A stretch of 64,000 bases of DNA from Providencia rettgeri (GCF_023205015.1 NZ_CP096258.1:4402001-4466000); one strand, 5' to 3'. Counted from the stretch's first letter, positions 45,661 to 55,945 are shown. Program-made: numbers and translations. Notes: a model not told the origin generated them from the sequence alone.

Positions 45661-46254
45661 GTGGTACCTCTTTATTTAGCTATCGTAAATGGAATGAATT
45701 AGTGTTCTATTATTTAGCTGTGTTAAAAAGATATTTAAATATATGACTGTTTTTATATTTATTAATAATTATATTACTATTTTTATTAAATAATATCACT
45801 AATGTCCAGCAATTAATTCCTTTAATATATGTACATCATAACGCTCTTAAAAGGAATAAATATTAGAATATTAGTTTACTTTTAAATCAAAATAAAAAAC
45901 AAAGTCTCGAACCAATCAATAATGACCATTTAAGATAGACATTTATTGATCTAATATCAATATCCAATAGATATTTACAAAAAAATAACAACCGCCAAAA
46001 CAACCAATTATCAATCAGTTAAAGTTTTAATGTCTTTTTTTTTACATAAAATAAAAATGAATAAATATTTATTTGTTTATTATTGGTTTAAAAAAATAAC
46101 TTATATGCAAAATTAGAGCGTCTTTATTTGATGTGCTTTTTTTATTAATCTTATTTTGATTGGATATAATCATAATAAAATCGTAAATAGGTCATCAAAT
46201 AAATATATCTCATTTTCTTTCTTTCAAATAAATTGAAGATTTATATTTTTTAGA

Positions 46255-46294
46255 TATAAAAAACCCACAAATAACATTAGTCATTTGTGGGTTT
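46255..46294 (-). terminator. terminator of fdoGHI
   Basis: AAACCCACAAAT and ATTTGTGGGTTT form a perfect 12-base stem with a ten-base loop. On the minus strand the stem is followed by TTT and more A/T. It lies about 20 bases past the fdoI stop. Confidence 0.85.
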
Positions 46295-46314
46295 GATAAC
46301 AACAATAATAAAAC

Positions 46315-46971
46315 TTAGTTTTTCTCTTGTTGCTGTTTTTGCTGTTTTTCTTTTTCCAAAAGCTGGCGGTACCACAATGGATGGTGTTTTCTAGCCCAAC
46401 CACGAGTCACCCAACCTTCAACCATCGCACGCACTGAACCTTTCACCCAAATCGCGGCATAAGCGTGAACCACAATCATGATAATCAGCGCAATTGCAGA
46501 GAGCGAGTGAATAAGAATAGCTGCACGATAAACAGGGATTGGGAAATAATCTGCGAAATAAGGACGCCACATGATCACTCCCGTGATCACCAGCGCCAAT
46601 AAGCAGATAGTGACCACCCAATACACCCCTTTTTGGCCTAGGTTATATTGGCCGACATCGCCCGCTTCTTCGTTTTTCAGTACTTTGCCGATATTTTTTG
46701 CCCACTTAATATCTTCTTTATTAATGAAGTTATGGTGGAAATAACGGAAGAACATAAATACGAACAGCAAGAACATCGCCGTCCCCACGAATGGATGCAA
46801 AATTCGCGACAGTTGTGGTGTACCCAAAATGTTCATAAACCAGTTTAGGGATGGGAAAAAGAACCCGAGCCCACTGATTGCGGTGAACAAGAAGCAAATC
46901 ACAACCGCCCAGTGATTGATCCTTTCAATCGGCTTATGGCGGATAATTTTGTCGTTATCATCTGGCATCAT
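46315..46971 (-). CDS. fdoI: formate dehydrogenase-O gamma subunit (cytochrome b556)
   Basis: 218 residues with four membrane segments. It is the b-type cytochrome that anchors the formate dehydrogenase and passes electrons to quinone. Heme-ligand His are expected in KPIERINHWAVV, LHPFVGTAM and IHSLSAIALIIMIVVHAYAAIWV. Its start overlaps the fdoH stop by four bases. The C-terminal tail is rich in Lys/Gln. Confidence 0.92.
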   Translation of the reverse strand: MMPDDNDKIIRHKPIERINHWAVVICFLFTAISGLGFFFPSLNWFMNILGTPQLSRILHPFVGTAMFLLFVFMFFRYFHHNFINKEDIKWAKNIGKVLKNEEAGDVGQYNLGQKGVYWVVTICLLALVITGVIMWRPYFADYFPIPVYRAAILIHSLSAIALIIMIVVHAYAAIWVKGSVRAMVEGWVTRGWARKHHPLWYRQLLEKEKQQKQQQEKN

Positions 46972-47912
46972 TTCTGATCCTCCCCTTCTTTTGATTTCGA
47001 AGTGTCAGATGACATTGCATTATGCAAATCTTCTAAAGCCTCTTCTTCATCTTTTTTGGAGACGCGGTTCGGACCAATACCCACATAGTGGAAGATGGCC
47101 GCCGCAAATGTTGCAGCAAAACCAACCGCTGCTAACGGCTTCCAGATACCTTTCCAGAAAGTCACTGTAGGGCTGATTGTCGGGTTCTCCGGCAATCCGT
47201 GATACAGCTGAGGTTTATCTGCATGGTGCAGGACGTACATCACGTGCGTACCTCCAACACCTTCAGGGTCATATAAACCTGCATTCGCATAACCACGTGT
47301 TTTCAGCTCTTCTACACGCTCGCCAGCCATGTTGATCATGTCCTCTTTGCTACCAAAATGGATAGCGCCTGTTGGACAGGTTTTCACACACGCAGGCTCT
47401 TGGCCGACTTCAACACGGTCAACACACAGCGTACATTTGTATGCGCGGTTATCTTCTGGGTTAATACGCGGTACATCAAACGGGCAACCCGCAATACAAT
47501 AACCACAACCAATACAGTGTTCCGATTGGAAGTCAACGATACCGTTTTTGTACTGCACTATCGCGCCTTCCGAAGGACACGCCTTCAGGCAGCCTGGGTC
47601 AGCACAGTGCATACAGCCATCTTTACGGATCAGCCATTCGAATTTATCGTTCTCTTCCACTTCAGAGAAGCGCATTACCGTCCATGACTTAGCGGTTAAA
47701 TCTGTTGGGTTATCATATACCCCAACGTTAGTACCAATTTTGTCACGGATATCGTTCCATTCGGAACAGGCAACCTGACAAGCTTTACAGCCGATACAGG
47801 TCGTCACATCGATAAGCTTTGCAACTTCTTCCTTATAGTCCCGCACCTGAGGTGCGGGAGTCAGGGAATTGGTGGCAGAGCGACGAATAATGTCCTGAGA
47901 TTGCATTGACAT
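46968..47912 (-). CDS. fdoH: formate dehydrogenase-O beta subunit, 4Fe-4S
   Basis: 314 residues. Four ferredoxin-type clusters are visible as CIGCKACQVAC, CMHCADPGCLKAC, CIGCGYCIAGCPFDVPR and CTLCVDRVEVGQEPACVKTC. A single membrane helix near residue 260 (AAVGFAATFAAAIFHYVGI) anchors the periplasmic domain. It links FdoG to FdoI and lies 11 bases after the alpha-subunit stop. Confidence 0.94.
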   Translation of the reverse strand: MSMQSQDIIRRSATNSLTPAPQVRDYKEEVAKLIDVTTCIGCKACQVACSEWNDIRDKIGTNVGVYDNPTDLTAKSWTVMRFSEVEENDKFEWLIRKDGCMHCADPGCLKACPSEGAIVQYKNGIVDFQSEHCIGCGYCIAGCPFDVPRINPEDNRAYKCTLCVDRVEVGQEPACVKTCPTGAIHFGSKEDMINMAGERVEELKTRGYANAGLYDPEGVGGTHVMYVLHHADKPQLYHGLPENPTISPTVTFWKGIWKPLAAVGFAATFAAAIFHYVGIGPNRVSKKDEEEALEDLHNAMSSDTSKSKEGEDQK

Positions 47913-47923
47913 AATTTATCTCC

Positions 47924-50900
47924 TTACACCTTTTCCACATTGACAAGGAATGATTTAAATTCCGGTGTCTGAGTATTCGCATCACCCACAAACGGCGTTA
48001 ATGTGTTAGCAATAAAGCCTTTCACAGCCAAACCTTCAAAGCCCCAGTGAATAGGAATACCGATAGTATCGATATCTTTCCCAGCCACTTTCAGCGTATG
48101 AATACGTTTGGTCACCACCGCTTTCGCTTTGATGTAACCACGTTTGGAGCTGACTTTCACCGTATCGCCTTGCTTGATCCCTTTCTCATTCGCTAAACGT
48201 TCACCAATTTCAATGAACTGCTGTGGCTGAATGATGGCATTTAACAAGGCGTGTTTTGTCCAATAGTGGAAATGTTCAGTCAAGCGATAAGTGGTTCCCA
48301 CATAAGGGAATTCTGTCGCTTTACCCATCTGCGCCCAGTCATCTTTAAACACACGAGCCGCCGGGTTTGACACAACTTTCGGGTGCAGTGGATTGGTATC
48401 CAATGGCGTTTCTATCGGTTCGTAATGCTCTGGGAATGGGCCTTCGGCCATTTTATCCAGTGCAAATAGACGTCCCATTCCTTCTGGCTGCATGATAAAC
48501 GGACCAACACCACTACCTGGTGCAGCATTGCTATAGTCAGGAATATCCATGCCTATCCACTTGCTGCCATTCCACTCAAGGATTTGACGTTTTGGATCCC
48601 ACGGTTTACCCATTGGGTCTGCCGATGCGCGGTTATAAATCACACGGCGGTTAAGAGGCCACGCCCATGCCCAACCTAATGTATTCCCCAGACCCGTTGG
48701 GTCAGAGTTATCACGGTTAGCCATTTGGTTGCCTTTTGGTGTCCAGCTACCTGTAAATATCCAGCAGCCACTCGCGGTGGTACCGTCATCACGTAACTGT
48801 GCAAACGAGCTCAGCAACTCACCTTTTTTCGCAATAACGTTGCCATCAGCATCTTTCAAGTCAACCAAGGCATAGCCATTGTTTTCTTGAGCAACTTCTT
48901 CTGGCGTTGGGTGATCACGGTCGAAGTAATTCCAAGTCATACTTAGAACTTGTTCAGGTACCGCACCACCTTCAGACGCATACAGTTGGCGTAAACGGTG
49001 GAAAATACCGGATAGAATTTCACCATCACTAATCGCTTCACCAGGTGCATCTGCGCCTTTCCAGTGCCACTGTAGCCAACGCGCTGAGTTAACAATCGAA
49101 CCATTTTCTTCAGCAAAACAACAAGATGGCAGGCGGAATACCGTCGTTTGGATTTCTTCCGGCTTCACATCATTCATTTCGCCGTGGTTTTGCCAGAAAT
49201 TCGACGTTTCGGTGTTCAGCGGGTCAACGGTGATTAAATACTTCAGCTTAGAAAGTGATTTAATCACTTTGTTTTTATTCGGGAATGAGGCCACTGGGTT
49301 AAAGCCTTGGCAAATATAGCCATTTACTTCGCCCTTATCCATCATCTCGAAATAACGCAGCACATCGTAGCCTTGATCCCATTTCGGTAATAAATCAAAG
49401 CCCCAATTATTTTCTTTCTGCGCTTTATCGCCATAGAACGTCTTCATCAAACTAACAAAGAATTTCGGGTAGTTACCCCAATAGTTTACCTGGCCTTCAA
49501 CCGTCGCTTTTGGCGTGTTTGCAGCTAAGTAACTTTCTAATGTCGTTTGTTTTTCTGATGGTAAGGTCAAATAACCCGGCAAGCTTTGAGATAACAAACC
49601 TAAGTCAGTCAAACCTTGGATATTGGAGTGTCCGCGCAGTGCATTAACACCACCGCCTAACATCCCCATATTACCCAACAGTAATTGGATCATCGCCATG
49701 GTACGGATATTTTGCGCACCCACGGTATGTTGAGTCCAACCTAATGCGTATAAGAACGAGGCTGTTTTATCTTTAGCACTGGTTTCTGCAAGGTACTCAC
49801 AGACTTGCAAGAAGTCTTTGATTGGCGTCCCACAGATGTTATTCACCACTTCAGGTGTATAACGGCTGACGTGCTCTTTTAATAGGTTTAACACACAACG
49901 TGGGTGTTTCAGAGTCGGATCGCGCAGCGCAAGGCCGTTTTCATCCATCTCATAGTTCCACGTGGTTTTGTCGTATTGACGTTTTTCTTCGTCATAACCT
50001 GTAAACAGGCCATCATCAAACCCATAATCTTCACGAATAACTAAACTGGCGTTGGTATACGCTTCCACGTATTCACGCTGAATTTTCTCATTATCCAGTA
50101 AATATTTGATAACACCCGATAAAAATGCGATATCAGTCCCTGAACGGATAGGCGTGTAAAAATCCGCCACTGCCGCAGTACGGGTAAAGCGTGGGTCAAT
50201 AACAATGAGTTTGGCTTTATTATGGATTTTAGCTTCCATCGCCCAGCGGAAACCGACTGGATGCGCTTCTGCCGCATTACCACCCATAACGACAACTAGG
50301 TTTGCATTTTTAATGTCAACCCAGTGGTTGGTCATCGCACCGCGACCAAATGTTGGAGCAAGACTTGCTACCGTTGGTCCGTGTCAGACACGCGCTTGGT
50401 TATCAACGGCAAGCATGCCGAGAGCGCGGGTGAATTTTTGCGTTACAAATCCGCTTTCGTTACTACCAGCCGATGCGCACAGCATACCGGTGGTTAGCCA
50501 ACGGTTAACCGTCACACCCTCTTTATTTTTCTCAATAAAGTTCGCATCGCGGTCTTCTTTCATTAGCTTAGCGATACGATCAAATGCGTCGTTCCAAGTG
50601 ATACGTTTCCACTCATTAGTACCCGGCTCACGCACTTCAGGGTATTTCAAGCGGCTTTCACTGTGGATAAAATCGATAAGTCCAGCACCTTTCGGACAAA
50701 GTGCACCACGGTTTACCGGATGATCCGGGTCCCCTTCAATATGGAAAATGCTCTCTTTAGCATTTTTCGCGCCATCACCGAGGCTGTACATCAACAGCCC
50801 ACAGCCGACAGAACAGTAGGTACAGGTATTTCTGGTTTCCTTCGCACGCAGTAATTTATACTGGCGCGTTGACGCTAACGCGGTGGCGGGTGCAAAACCC

Positions 50901-50971
50901 AAGGCCGCTGCCGTCGTACCTGCCATACCGCCAGCGCAGATCTTAAAGAACTGCCTTCTGCTGACTTGCAT
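47924..50971 (-). CDS. fdoG: formate dehydrogenase-O alpha subunit, selenocysteine- and Mo-containing
   Basis: About 1015 residues, read through an in-frame TGA (50384-50386) that encodes selenocysteine at residue 196, as in E. coli FdoG. A SECIS-like hairpin follows directly. The N-terminus MQVSRRQFFKICAGGMAGTT is a Tat signal (SRRQFFK), followed by the 4Fe-4S motif CTYCSVGC and later molybdopterin domains ending in SFLVNVEKV. The ATG at 50971 has GAGGAG seven bases upstream; an earlier ATG at 50998 lacks one. It oxidises periplasmic formate to CO2. Confidence 0.95.
50355..50372 (-). promoter_or_regulatory. SECIS apical hairpin in fdoG
   Basis: On the minus strand, 11 bases after the UGA, GG-U-AGCA-AGUCU-UGCU-CC folds into a short stem with a bulged U. 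This matches the known SelB-binding apical loop of fdhF. An outer stem GACCAA/TTGGTC encloses it. Confidence 0.8.
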
Positions 50972-51145
50972 GGGGATCTCCTCATTTACATTGCTCATGT
51001 TTACCTAACGTCAATCGCGATAATCAGGTAAACTCTTCTTATTCAACGTTATCCTTACGTATCCAGGTTCATTGCCTGGCAAATGGTGTAAATTCTTTTT
51101 ACCCATAATTAATATTATGTATCATTAATGCTAGGAATTCATCTA

Positions 51146-51976
51146 ATGTATGAAACAAATACTACAAATGACTCCAAATTAACCAAAATGATTGGCTTAA
51201 ACCAAACAACCGTGCAACAAAAAGGCAACCTTGATTTGCCTGTTAATGACTATGTTGCCGAAGAATATCCTGTTGCTTTAGTCTTCAATGGCATATCCCA
51301 TGTGGTAATGATGGCAACGCCGAAAGATCTTGAGGACTTCGCGGTTGGGTTCGCTCTTTCTGAAGGGATAATACAGTCAGGTGATGAAATTCGTGGAATT
51401 GATATCGTTGAAGGCTGCAACCGCGGAATTGAAGTACAAGTAGAATTATCTAGCCGCCGGTTTATGGAGTTAAAAGAACGTCGCCGTAATTTAGCGGGGC
51501 GTACTGGCTGTGGTATTTGTGGAACAGAACAACTTGACGAAATCTTCAAACCTATCGCCCCTCTGCCTTTCACCCAAACCTTTTCTTTGTCCTACCTCGA
51601 TAATGCATTACATGAATTGAAAAAAGTGCAAGAAATTGGTGCACTGACGGGCTGTACCCACGCTGCTGCATGGATCTCTCCAGAAGGTGTGTTAGTGGGA
51701 GGTTGCGAGGATGTCGGTCGCCATGTGGCTCTTGATAAACTTTTGGGAATGAAACATCGCAACCAATGGCAGCAAGGTGCGGTACTGGTTTCTAGCCGTG
51801 CCAGTTATGAAATGGTGCAAAAAGCCGCCAGCTGCGGCGCAGAAATTCTGTTTGCCGTTTCTGCGGCTACCGCCCTCGCTATTGAGGTAGCAGAGAAAGC
51901 CAACTTAACGTTAGTTGGATTCTGTCGTCAGGGGAAAGCCACGGTGTTTACGCATAGCTTTCGTATCAGGAACTAA
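51146..51976 (+). CDS. fdhD: formate dehydrogenase sulfurtransferase FdhD
   Basis: 276 residues. FdhD moves sulfur from IscS to the molybdenum cofactor of formate dehydrogenases. Key motifs: EEYPVALVFNGISHVVMMATPKDLEDFAVGF, then RTGCGICG with the catalytic Cys pair, GCTHAAAWI and EDVGRHVALDKLLG. It is divergent from fdoG. The ATG at 51146 has AGGA nine bases upstream and is preferred to the ATG at 51128. Confidence 0.94.
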   Translation: MYETNTTNDSKLTKMIGLNQTTVQQKGNLDLPVNDYVAEEYPVALVFNGISHVVMMATPKDLEDFAVGFALSEGIIQSGDEIRGIDIVEGCNRGIEVQVELSSRRFMELKERRRNLAGRTGCGICGTEQLDEIFKPIAPLPFTQTFSLSYLDNALHELKKVQEIGALTGCTHAAAWISPEGVLVGGCEDVGRHVALDKLLGMKHRNQWQQGAVLVSSRASYEMVQKAASCGAEILFAVSAATALAIEVAEKANLTLVGFCRQGKATVFTHSFRIRN

Positions 51977-52100
51977 TTTTTAAAAATTAAATCTAATAAT
52001 TGCAATATCATATAAATTATATCAGATTGAAAAATAATAAATATTTGTCATTTTAACTTGTTATTTTTGTCGTATTTTCTCCATTGAGAAATGTTGTATT

Positions 52101-52121
52101 TTTGATTATAATATAATCAAA
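52101..52121. promoter_or_regulatory. palindromic operator upstream of abiE
   Basis: TTTGATTAT-AAT-ATAATCAAA is a perfect 21-base inverted repeat, 16 bases before the antitoxin start, with a TATAAT inside. AbiEi antitoxins are known to repress their own operon by binding inverted repeats. Confidence 0.75.
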
Positions 52122-52137
52122 GCGCATAGGAGGTATA

Positions 52138-52542
52138 ATGACAATACAAGACAGAATACAAAAAAAAGTAAAGCGTTCTAGACGTTCTGTTTTCCTACGC
52201 TCTGACTTTTCAAAAATAGCTGATTATGATCAAGTAGGCCGTATACTCAAAAAACTTACAGACAATGGTTTATTAATGAGAATTGGTTATGGTGTCTATG
52301 TAAGAGCCAGAGTGAATCGCATCACTGGTAAATTAATGCCAGATAACCCAAGTGGTGCTGATGGCGTTATTATCGAAGTAATGAAAAAACTCAATGTTGA
52401 TTATACTTTTGATAAGCTATCTATGATGAATTTGTCTGGTGAGAGTACACAAATTCCTTCTAACATTAAAATTATCCCTAAAAATCCTAAATTTACTCGT
52501 AAAATTAAGGTAGGGAAACAAAGTATCAATGAAACTCGATAG
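52138..52542 (+). CDS. AbiEi-type antitoxin (DUF6088-like)
   Basis: 134 residues. The N-terminus (IQKKVKRSRRSVFLRSDFSKIADYDQVGRILKKLTDNGLLMRIGYGVYVRA) is a winged helix as found in AbiEi antitoxins and DUF6088 proteins. The rest is short compared with full AbiEi. AGGAGG lies before the ATG. It overlaps the toxin start by 14 bases, the usual coupling in AbiE systems. Type IV antitoxins of this class neutralise the toxin and repress transcription. Confidence 0.8.
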   Translation: MTIQDRIQKKVKRSRRSVFLRSDFSKIADYDQVGRILKKLTDNGLLMRIGYGVYVRARVNRITGKLMPDNPSGADGVIIEVMKKLNVDYTFDKLSMMNLSGESTQIPSNIKIIPKNPKFTRKIKVGKQSINETR

Positions 52543-53494
52543 CTCTTTATTTATTGATGTTGCCGATGCCATAGGGCTCGGCAACCCTGCAATAGTTGAA
52601 AAAGATTATTATGTTGTTCAATTACTTAAACTACTATCTAACTTTCAGTTTACATATCACCAAGCCATCTTTTCAGGAGGAACAGCTCTCGCCAAATCGG
52701 ATATCAAAACTTATCGAATGTCTGAAGACATTGATATAAAACTAATTCCAAACCAAAGATATCTTGAATTAGCATCTCGAAATGCAAGAAAAACAGCCAG
52801 AAAAGAAATAAAAAAAATTATTGAAGAAATAATTAACCAAAATCCTATTTTTTCTTTAGATAATGCGCCTTCTGTTAAAGATGAATACCGCTATTTTTCC
52901 TTTGATATCCGTTATCCTCAAGATCACAGGCAAGTACCATGTTTACGCCCTTTTATAAAATTAGAATTTATAGAGACAGACCTTCTTAGTGAACCCATAT
53001 CTAGGAATATTCAATCTATTTATTCAAATGTTACAGAATCTGATATCGAAATTTATAACATGATTTGCTCGGCAATTATTGACACTCAAGCTGAAAAGTT
53101 ACTATCAATGCTACGAAGAACAGCGAGTGTTGCAAGAAATGGCCAACGTGAAGATGATGAGACACTTATTCGACATGTTTATGATACTTTTCATATACAG
53201 CTATCCCAACCATCTAATATTGAATTCTTAAGTCAATTACTGAAAAAAGCACTTGATGGAGATATTACAAGATACGGAAATCAACACACACAACTGGTTG
53301 ACTCGCCTATTACAGAACTTCGCTATGGGCTAAAATTATTAGTAGAAACCCCCAAATTCATAGAGCGTTATAATAACTATGTAAGTCCTATGGTTTATGC
53401 AGAAGTTCCTATTCAATGGGATGAAGCAATTATTGCTTTTACTAACTTAGCTAATCAAGTATTGGATTATATAGAACAAAAACTTAATAAATAA
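52529..53494 (+). CDS. AbiEii/AbiGii-type nucleotidyltransferase toxin
   Basis: 321 residues of the AbiEii nucleotidyltransferase family. The catalytic pattern is visible: EKDYYVVQLL near residue 24, IFSGGTALAK (Gly-Gly at 50-51) and SEDIDIKL (Asp67, Asp69). Relatives inactivate tRNA or bind GTP and stop growth, aborting phage infection. It sits with its antitoxin directly after fdhD, outside the formate cluster, so it probably entered separately. The gene is AT-rich. Confidence 0.85.
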   Translation: MKLDSSLFIDVADAIGLGNPAIVEKDYYVVQLLKLLSNFQFTYHQAIFSGGTALAKSDIKTYRMSEDIDIKLIPNQRYLELASRNARKTARKEIKKIIEEIINQNPIFSLDNAPSVKDEYRYFSFDIRYPQDHRQVPCLRPFIKLEFIETDLLSEPISRNIQSIYSNVTESDIEIYNMICSAIIDTQAEKLLSMLRRTASVARNGQREDDETLIRHVYDTFHIQLSQPSNIEFLSQLLKKALDGDITRYGNQHTQLVDSPITELRYGLKLLVETPKFIERYNNYVSPMVYAEVPIQWDEAIIAFTNLANQVLDYIEQKLNK

Positions 53495-53501
53495 ACTAAA
53501 A

Positions 53502-53532
53502 GTTAGCCAATCTTTATTACCCATTGGCTAAC
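53502..53532 (+). terminator. hairpin after abiE operon
   Basis: GTTAGCCAAT and ATTGGCTAAC form a perfect ten-base stem eight bases past the toxin stop; no T run follows. Confidence 0.55.
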
Positions 53533-53740
53533 CACTGTACCTTTTATCTTACTAGCTAATAGTCATCACTTCCCAATGCAGAAAGTGAAAAAACATTAAT
53601 TATCAATTAATTATAATTAAATTGGCGTGCATTTGGGGTAATTTCGGTTATTCACCTAAGTACGGTTACTTTGTACTGCCAGAACATATTATATTAAAAA
53701 ATGCGTTCTGCGTCAGTGTTCAAGGTATTGAGGAACCAAT

Positions 53741-54775
53741 ATGCCAACCTATGCAAAATCGTTAGTAACTTCTAAGAAAGGTATTAACTACGTAAGAGGA
53801 GTTATCGAGGGAGTTGGCTGCTTGTTTCAAAAGATTGAGCAGGAAAATGATCTTGGGATAGATGCGATTTGCGAGTTGATAAACTCAAATGGTCAGCCAG
53901 AAAACCACCTTTTTGCTTTGCAGATCAAGTCTGGTGACTCTTACTATGATAGTTCTAAAAACTCCTGTTCATTTAGGATAGGAACTCATAGGGATTACTG
54001 GACAAATTATAAGGTCCCCCTTTTTGCTGTTGTTTACATACCATCTCTCGACACGGCTTATTGGACAGATATTAAGAAATTTCTGAAGAGTAACGTTCAC
54101 GCTAGCTCCATTAGTTTCGATTTGAGTCGTGCCAATCACTTTGATGAAGAGAAGTTCATTTCTTACTTTAAGCCCTTGGTTACTGGGAGAGGGCCAAATA
54201 TTTCTCTGGAAGACAGTTTAAGACTTGTTAGAAGCAGTAATGATGACGAGGCTTGGCTTGGTTTAACAACGTTATTTAGGCGATTTCCTAATACATACCA
54301 AACCTGGGATGAGTTGGTTAGAGCTTTCAAAATAAGAAGTATTGCCAAAATTCCTAGATTACTCATTTATCTTCTAGCCCATATCCCTTGGCATGGCGAT
54401 ATTTCATACAGTGGCGAAGATATAAAGTCAGAGATTAGATGTTATGCCGCTGACTTGTTTAATTCGTTTGATGAAGGTGACATACGTAAGTTACTGTCCA
54501 TGATCGATGACAACGGAATACAGAGGGGAGCTATCGGGCAATCGGTCGAAGCTGTAATTAACTGTGTAGGTAGTGCATCACAGTATCTAATCAGAATTAT
54601 CAGGAATGGCTGCGACAGTATGGAACTAAGAGAATCAGCAGCGTTCATTTTGGCCGTCGATAAAGGTGTTGAGGCTATACCGTACCTTCGAGAGTTAGCA
54701 TCTAGTGGCAGCGAGATATCCAGTTTGATTATTCAGGATATCGCTGAACATGGTGGGTTTTACCCATACTCTTAA
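53741..54775 (+). CDS. DUF4365 nuclease-like protein with helical-repeat tail
   Basis: 344 residues. The N-terminal 150 residues resemble DUF4365, a PD-(D/E)xK-type fold: DLGIDAICELI with Asp41 and Glu45, then FALQIKSG with Gln61 and Lys63. The C-terminal half (about 170-344) is helical, with repeated units ending in blocks like DLFNSFDEGDIRKLL and ESAAFILAVDKGVEAIPYLREL, similar to HEAT repeats. GAGGA precedes the ATG. Such proteins occur in defence islands and genomic islands. It lies between an AbiE system and the integron, so a defence role is likely but not shown. Confidence 0.7.
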   Translation: MPTYAKSLVTSKKGINYVRGVIEGVGCLFQKIEQENDLGIDAICELINSNGQPENHLFALQIKSGDSYYDSSKNSCSFRIGTHRDYWTNYKVPLFAVVYIPSLDTAYWTDIKKFLKSNVHASSISFDLSRANHFDEEKFISYFKPLVTGRGPNISLEDSLRLVRSSNDDEAWLGLTTLFRRFPNTYQTWDELVRAFKIRSIAKIPRLLIYLLAHIPWHGDISYSGEDIKSEIRCYAADLFNSFDEGDIRKLLSMIDDNGIQRGAIGQSVEAVINCVGSASQYLIRIIRNGCDSMELRESAAFILAVDKGVEAIPYLRELASSGSEISSLIIQDIAEHGGFYPYS

Positions 54776-54832
54776 TGCTTTTGATTTTCACCTCAACGAT
54801 ACCCATCTAATCTATCAATAATTAAGTGCAAA

Positions 54833-54868
54833 AAGTCCGCAACCCAAATTGGATGCGGACTTTTTTTT
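54833..54868 (+). terminator. terminator upstream of integron end
   Basis: AAGTCCGCA and TGCGGACTT make a nine-base stem with a 12-base loop and eight T. It is about 50 bases from the Tn402 end. Confidence 0.85.
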
Positions 54869-54913
54869 GTCCAGAAAACCACCGTTTATTGAACAGTTAG
54901 AACACTTACCTAT

Positions 54914-55065
54914 TGTCATTTTCAGAAGACGACTGCACCAGTTGATTGGGCGTAATGGCTGTTGTGCAGCCAGCTCCTGACAGTTCAATATCAGAAGTGA
55001 TCTGCACCAATCTCGACTATGCTCAATACTCGTGTGCACCAAAGCGAGGTGAGCATGGCGACGGA
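54914..55065. repeat. Tn402 tni/IRt terminal copy 1 (152 bp)
   Basis: Starts with TGTCATTTTCAGAAG and runs to the IS6100 end. The first 120 or so bases are inversely repeated at 55946-56068. Confidence 0.9.
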
Positions 55066-55945
55066 GGCTCTGTTGCAAAGATTGGCGGCAGTCAGAGGTA
55101 GGCTGTCGCTCTGCGCCGATCAGGCGGCTGCTGCGAAATGGTGGTTGAGCATGCCCATGGCCTCCGTCAGCGCCGAGGGCCCAATGCCAAAAGCTCTCTC
55201 CACAAGGCGCACCTCGCCCCTGATGCCGGGCTGCAGGCACCAGGGGCGAGCCTGTCCTTTGCGCAGGGCTCGCATGACTTCGAATCCCTTGATCGTGGCA
55301 TAGGCCGTGGGGATCGATTTGAAACCGCGCACCGGCTTGATCAGTATCTTGAGCTTTCCGTGATCGGCCTCGATCACGTTATTGAGATACTTCACCTGCC
55401 GGTGGGCCGTCTCCCGGTCCAGCTTTCCTTCGCGCTTCAATTCGGTGATCGCTGCACCATAGCTCGGCGCTTTGTCGGTATTGAGCGTGGCAGGCTTTTC
55501 CCAGTGCTTCAGGCCTCGCAGGGCCTTGCCCAGGAACCGCTTCGCTGCCTTGGCGCTGCGGGTCGGCGACAGGTAGAAATCGATCGTGTCGCCCCGCTTG
55601 TCGACTGCCCGGTACAGGTAGGTCCACTTGCCCCGCACCTTGACGTAGGTTTCATCCAGGCGCCAGCTCGGATCAAAGCCACGCCGCCAGAACCAGCGCA
55701 GCCGCTTCTCCATCTCCGGGGCGTAGCACTGGACCCAGCGATAGATCGTCGTATGGTCGACCGAAATGCCGCGTTCCGCCAGCATTTCCTCAAGGTCGCG
55801 ATAGCTGATCGGATAGCGACAATACCAGCGCACCGCCCACAGGATCACATCACCCTGGAAATGGCGCCACTTGAAATCCGTCATCGTTCCGTCCGTCCAA
55901 TCTCCGCCAAGCATGCTCAAGCTTCACGATTTTTGCAACAGAGCC
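55066..55945. mobile_element. IS6100: insertion sequence IS6100
   Basis: 880 bp bounded by terminal inverted repeats GGCTCTGTTGCAAA at the left (55066) and its inverse ending GAGCC at 55945. Length and transposase match IS6100 of the IS6 family. Confidence 0.95.
55120..55884 (-). CDS. tnpA: IS6100 transposase
   Basis: 254 residues from the ATG at 55884, the known IS6100 start (MTDFKWRHFQGDVILW); the frame is open 12 codons further. DDE residues are in RLDETYVKVRGKW (first Asp), TDKAPSYG (second Asp) and KYLNNVIEADHGKLK (Glu). IS6-family enzymes make replicative cointegrates and drive deletions next to the element. Confidence 0.95.
   Translation of the reverse strand: MTDFKWRHFQGDVILWAVRWYCRYPISYRDLEEMLAERGISVDHTTIYRWVQCYAPEMEKRLRWFWRRGFDPSWRLDETYVKVRGKWTYLYRAVDKRGDTIDFYLSPTRSAKAAKRFLGKALRGLKHWEKPATLNTDKAPSYGAAITELKREGKLDRETAHRQVKYLNNVIEADHGKLKILIKPVRGFKSIPTAYATIKGFEVMRALRKGQARPWCLQPGIRGEVRLVERAFGIGPSALTEAMGMLNHHFAAAA

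Noticed and set aside
50384..50386. Nonsense mutation splitting fdoG
   Set aside because: The TGA is at the known Sec196 position, followed by a SECIS hairpin, and selA/selB are present.
55066..55945. IS26
   Set aside because: It shares the GGC...TGTTGCAAA type ends, but the 880-bp length and transposase sequence are those of IS6100.
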